Assembly: GCA_002402045.2 (NCBI GenBank)
Contig: NVUX02000006.1
Span: forward strand, 134,254 to 198,253
Source of the DNA: Paracoccaceae bacterium
GTDB taxonomy: Bacteria > Pseudomonadota > Alphaproteobacteria > Rhodobacterales > Rhodobacteraceae
Length of the DNA stretch: 64,000 nt
Direction: 5' to 3'
Shown piece after piece: positions 59,844 through 64,000 of the stretch. Made by a program: the position numbers and the translations under genes. The notes under the pieces are model-generated. The model was not told where the DNA came from and did not search any database. It saw only the letters and a program-made list of their open reading frames with translations. Position 1 is the stretch's first letter. The number at the start of each line of letters is the position of its first letter.

Positions 59844-61297
59844 TTATTTGATTTCACCAAAACACATGTACTTAATTTCAAGGTAGTCGTCGGTTCCATA
59901 TTTGGATCCTTCACGCCCAAGGCCGGATTGTTTAACACCGCCAAATGGGGCGACTTCGGTTGAAATAAGTCCGGTATTGACACCAACCATCTCGGTTTCT
60001 AATCGTTCGGCCACGCGCCATATCCGGCGGATATCATTGGCGTAGAAATACCCTGCAAGGCCGAACTCGCTATCATTAGCCAGCGCTACCGCTTCGTCTT
60101 CGGTTTCAAAGCGATAGAGCGGTGCAAAGGACCAAAAGTTTCCTCGGTAGAAACCTGCATTTCCGGCTTCATTCCGGTGATCACTGTGGGGGCAAAAAAG
60201 TTACCGCCCAGTTCATGACGTTTGCCGCCCGTTACGATTGTCGCGCCCTTAGCCGTCGCATCGGCAATATGATTTTCAACCTTTGAAATGGCCGCGTCGC
60301 TTATCAATGGGCCAATGGTCGTGCCCTCAGCTAGCCCGCCTCCCACCGCAAAGTTAGCGACTTTTTCAGCTAGCTTTTGCGAGAACTCACCGTAAACTCC
60401 GGCTTGCACATAGATCCGGTTAGCACAGACACATGTTTGGCCGGCATTCCGGAACTTGGCGATGATTGCGCCCTCAACGGCTGCATCAACATCGGCATCG
60501 TCAAACACAATAAACGGAGCATTTCCGCCCAGCTCCAATGACATTTTTTTGATCGTTGGGGCGCATTGCGCCATCAATATTTGACCAACCCGGGTTGAGC
60601 CGATAAAGGTGATCTTAGCGACCTTTGGATTGGCGCAAAGCTCTTTGCCAATTGCAGGGGAATCCGAACTAGGAATCACATTAAAGACACCCGCAGGGAT
60701 ACCTGCACGTTCGCCCAGAACCGCCATCGCAAGGGCAGAAAGTGGCGTTAGTTCTGCAGGGCGGGCCACAAAGGTGCAGCCAACAGCCAAGGCCGGAGCA
60801 ACTTTGCTGGCGATCATCGCGTTGGGGAAATTCCACGGTGTGGTCGATCCGACAACCCCGATTGGCTGCTTTAAAACGATAATCCGTTTGTCGCGCTGAT
60901 GGCCGGGAATGACATCGCCGTAGATCCGCTTTGCTTCTTCCGCAAACCATTCGATAAACGATGCACCATAGAGGATTTCTCCGCGTGCTTCGGCAATTGG
61001 CTTGCCCATCTCGGCTGTAAGAATGCTGGCAAGGTCGTCCGCGTTCTCAATCATCAAATCGAACCAGCGCTTCAGAATTGCGCTGCGTTCTTTACCTGTA
61101 TGGGCTGCCCAATCGGCCTTGGCGAGGTAGGCAGCATCAATTGCTGCCTTGGTGTCCTCAACGCCAAGATCGGTGACATTCGCAATCAGGTCTCCGGTGG
61201 AAGGATTGTAAACCGGAAACGTATTGCCCGTTTCAACCCATTGGCCATTCACATAGGCGCGGGTTTCCAACAAAGTCGGGTCATTTAATTTGCGCAT
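59844..61297 (-). pseudogene. gabD: NAD(P)-dependent succinate-semialdehyde dehydrogenase, frameshifted near 60125
   Basis: ORF 60086..61297 reads to STEETFGPL then leaves frame; adding one G (CCTTTG(G)CACCG) restores [93 protein letters not shown] ending at 59844. Confidence 0.9.
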
Positions 61298-61299
61298 GT

Positions 61300-62564
61300 T
61301 TATGCCTCTTTCGCGGCGTCAATTGACGCCTCAATGATATCAAGTGCCTCAGCAAACACGTCGTCTTGAATTGTTAGGGGGGCCAAGAAACGAATGACAT
61401 TTCCATAAACACCACAGGTCAAAAGGATAAGATTGCGTTTTTGCGCCTCGGCACGCACCCGATTGGTGAACTCCGGGTTAGGCGCTTTTCCGTCTGCCGT
61501 GTTGAACTCCATTGCAACCATAAATCCTGACCCCCGCACATCAACGATTTCAGGGGTCCTTTGACGAATAGATTCCAGACGCTGTTTAAGGTGAGAACCA
61601 AGCTCATTAGCGCGTGCGCAGAGTTCTTCCTCCTCGATCACGTCCAGAACAGCATGGGCCGCCGCAATCCACCATAAGTGCCGCCTAAGCCGCCGGGGTG
61701 TGCAGCATCCATTAGCTCTACTTTGCCAGTAACAGCCGCGAGAGGGAAGCCACCCGCCAGTCCCTTTGCCATTGTTGTAAGGTCCGCAGAAACGTCATAC
61801 GCATCCATCGCAAACAGGTTTCCTGTCCGTGCAAAACCCGTTTGAACCTCGTCCGCAATCATCACGATCCCATGGGTGTCACACAATGCTCTGATCTCGC
61901 GCATCAGCTCTGCCGGGGCCGCGTAAAAACCGCCTTCGCCTTGCACTGGTTCGAAAATAGTGGCTGCAACGCGACCCGGATCAAGGTCTGCTTTGAATGA
62001 TTTGTTCAGCGCGGCCATTGCATCTTCAGTGGTTACATCGTGCAAATCAATCGGGAACGGGACGTGATAAACATCCGGCATCATCGCGCCAAACCCTTGC
62101 TTGTAGGGGGCGACCTTGCCGGTCAGGCTCATCCCCATGAATGTGCGGCCGTGAAACCCGCCACCGAAAGCAATAACCGCTGGGCGACCCGTTGCAATTC
62201 GAGCGATTTTGATAACATTCTCAACAACTTCGGCACCCGTTGTTACAAAAAAGGTTTTGTTTTCTGTACCTCCGGATACTGCGGCGTTTAGGCGCTCCGC
62301 CAAACCAATGTAGTTTTCATATGGCAGAATTTGATGGCAGGTGTGCGTAAACTTCTTAAGTTGCGCCTCGACCGCAGCCACGACCTTCTTATGGCGGTGG
62401 CCCGTGTTGACCACTGCAATGCCAGCTGCAAAATCGATGTAACGTGTGCCTTCCACGTCCCAAACTTCAGAATTTTCGGCACGGTCTACATAAATTTGTG
62501 TCAGCATACCTACGCCACGGGAGATAGCGTCATCGCGCCGTTTACTAATATCTGCATTCAGCAT
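61300..62564 (-). pseudogene. gabT: 4-aminobutyrate aminotransferase, frameshifted by a small deletion near 61668
   Basis: Two ORFs (61638..62564 and 61300..61641) in different frames form one aminotransferase; conserved GGTYxGNP region loses NP and frame (TATGGTGGATTGCGGCGGCCCATGCT). Confidence 0.9.
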
Positions 62565-62629
62565 TTGGTTTGTCCTTTGGATATCGATTTTGGTGTTCTT
62601 GCCGATGGTTTCAGCTAGAATGTTGGGTT

Positions 62630-63640
62630 TTAGTCGCCGCTCATGATCATTCTGTAGCGGAACTGATCAAAGATGACTGCGAGGATGAGAAGAAGACCCA
62701 AAAGGACCATCTGCATGTAAGAACTGACCTGAGCCAAGTTCATGCCATTCTGGACCAGAACAATAAAAAACCCGCCAAGTACAACGTTTTGCACACGTCC
62801 AATCCCACCACGCAATGACACCCAGGCAATAACGCAGGCCGCAATGGATTCCAGCGCGATTGAACTCCCTAAATTGGCTTCCCCGGATTCAACCCTTGCC
62901 GTCAGTAATAGCCCCGCGAGCGAGGCAATAAAGGCGCAAATCATGTAGGAAATCATCAAAGTGCGTTTTGTGTTAATCGCCGAAAGATGTGCCGCTTTGA
63001 TGTTGCCGCCAACCGCATAAATTTGAGTGCCAAGACGTGTTCGCGACATGAAGACCCACATGATAATTATGCAGATTACGGCAATGATTACGGGTACAGG
63101 GATATTGAATATACGACCAAATCCGAATGTATCTCCAAAAGCAAAAGGCTATCCTGAGACAGGAACCCCACCCGTTAGAAACAAGGCCAGCCCCGCACCG
63201 ACAGATGAAACGCCCAAGGTCATTATGAAAGGCGATACTTCGAAATAGGCAACACCTACGCCGTTAACCATGCCAACCAACAAAGCTGCACCAAAGCCCA
63301 TAAAAGCACCGAGCGCGATGGCCAACCAAATCATGTCAGGAAACATCCCGGCAAAGAAAACCATGCCCAGTGCCGACACAACAGAGGTCAGCGCGATAGA
63401 GGTACCGACAGACAGATCAAACCCACCTGAAATCAAAACCAGCATCTGCCCCATCGAAACCAACACGAGGTATACCGACTGGCGGGCAACATTGACGAGG
63501 TTTTGCCCTGTCAAAAATCTGGGTGAAAGAAGGGTGAACACCACAAGCGCCGTGAACAAAAAGAACGGTAAAACACCAACCTTGATGAAGAGCTTTTTAA
63601 GCAGCCCCAAAGGGAACGTTTGTTTTATTTCTAGGGTCAT
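62630..63640 (-). pseudogene. RbsC-type sugar ABC transporter permease interrupted by in-frame TAG
   Basis: ORFs 63149..63640 and 62630..63061 are in the same frame; codon 63149-63151 is TAG, then PFAFGDTFGFGRIFNIPVPVIIAVICIIIMWVFMSRTRLGTQIYAVGGN continues. Confidence 0.88.
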
Positions 63641-63885
63641 AGTTTTTCACCACTTTCGTCGAAGAAGTATTTGAGAACTTGTTGTTCATTCATGTCGTCG
63701 CCGCTTAAATCAGCGGTGATATGTCCGTGGGCCAAAACAAGAAGACGGTGTGCAAGGTTCATAACTTCGGGAAGATCCGACGAGATTATGATTACGGCTT
63801 TGCCCGCATCCGCCAACTCTTTGATCAACCCGTACTGAATAGCCCCTAGATTTGTAGACGCTTTGCTTGGTAACTTTGGAACCAA
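63637..63885 (-). pseudogene. C-terminal remnant of a sugar ABC transporter ATP-binding protein
   Basis: LIKELADAGKAVIIISSDLPEVMNLAHRLLVLAHGHITADLSGDDMNEQQVLKYFFDESGEKL is RbsA-like C-terminal; upstream part does not read as ATPase; overlaps permease start as in an operon. Confidence 0.8.
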
Positions 63886-63900
63886 GGAGAGATGGCACGG

Positions 63901-64000
63901 TAATCCCCCCTAAAACTATTGGTGTTCACAAGTAGAATTTTCTCGGCATAATAATCTGAGGAGATTTTGATGAAGAAGGCAGGATACAGCGACGCACAGA
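63901..64000 (+). mobile_element. Left end of an IS3-like insertion sequence, continuing past the window (boundary approximate)
   Basis: TAATCCCCCCTAAAAC...AAGTAGAATTTTCTCGG then GAGGAG RBS and an ATG whose product begins MKKAGYSDAQ, similar to IS3-type OrfA starts. Confidence 0.6.
63970..64000 (+). CDS. IS3-type transposase OrfA, N-terminus only
   Basis: ATGAAGAAGGCAGGATACAGCGACGCACAGA = MKKAGYSDAQ...; RBS GAGGAG at 63958-63963. Confidence 0.6.
   Translation, partial: MKKAGYSDAQ

Noticed and set aside
1-64000. CRISPR arrays, tRNA and rRNA genes
   Set aside because: No regularly spaced repeats, tRNA-like cloverleaf/T-loop patterns or rRNA segments were recognised; a tRNAscan-SE/minCED run would settle it.

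Overview
The window is about 59 kb of densely packed core chromosome followed by about 5 kb of decaying accessory sequence. The protein families suggest an alphaproteobacterium, probably Rhodobacteraceae/Roseobacter-like; this is an inference from protein content. Main blocks: ComM N-terminus; a DUF1800/DUF1501 pair; a compact coaBC-dut-rrf2-cysK-(membrane)-moeB/thiF operon; cobU-cobC; lepA; an MFS exporter; an 8-gene purine operon on the minus strand (uraH-xdhA-xdhB-xdhC-ABC ATPase-permease-permease-BMP); dnaE; modABC; a TIGR02302-like protein; lysA-lptM-argH; an EAL protein; phaR/phaA/phaB; ispB-like and ispE; ETF-QO; greA; moeA-mobB-mobA; azlCD; rpsD; rlmJ; bioY. No CRISPR array, tRNA or rRNA was recognised. 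I found no convincing new defence or secretion-type system. The most unusual part is the right end (about 58.4-64.0 kb). There gabD has a 1-nt frameshift, gabT has a small frameshifting deletion, an RbsC-type permease has an in-frame amber stop, and an ABC ATPase survives only as a C-terminal remnant beside the start of an IS3-type transposase. Next to this is an ORF-poor scar region. Other points of interest are a molybdopterin-binding-fold protein with no cysteine, an LptM-type lipoprotein missing from the ORF track, clustering of molybdenum genes, and a palindrome in the coaBC/cobU divergent promoter region. All family calls are from reading translations; no database search was run.
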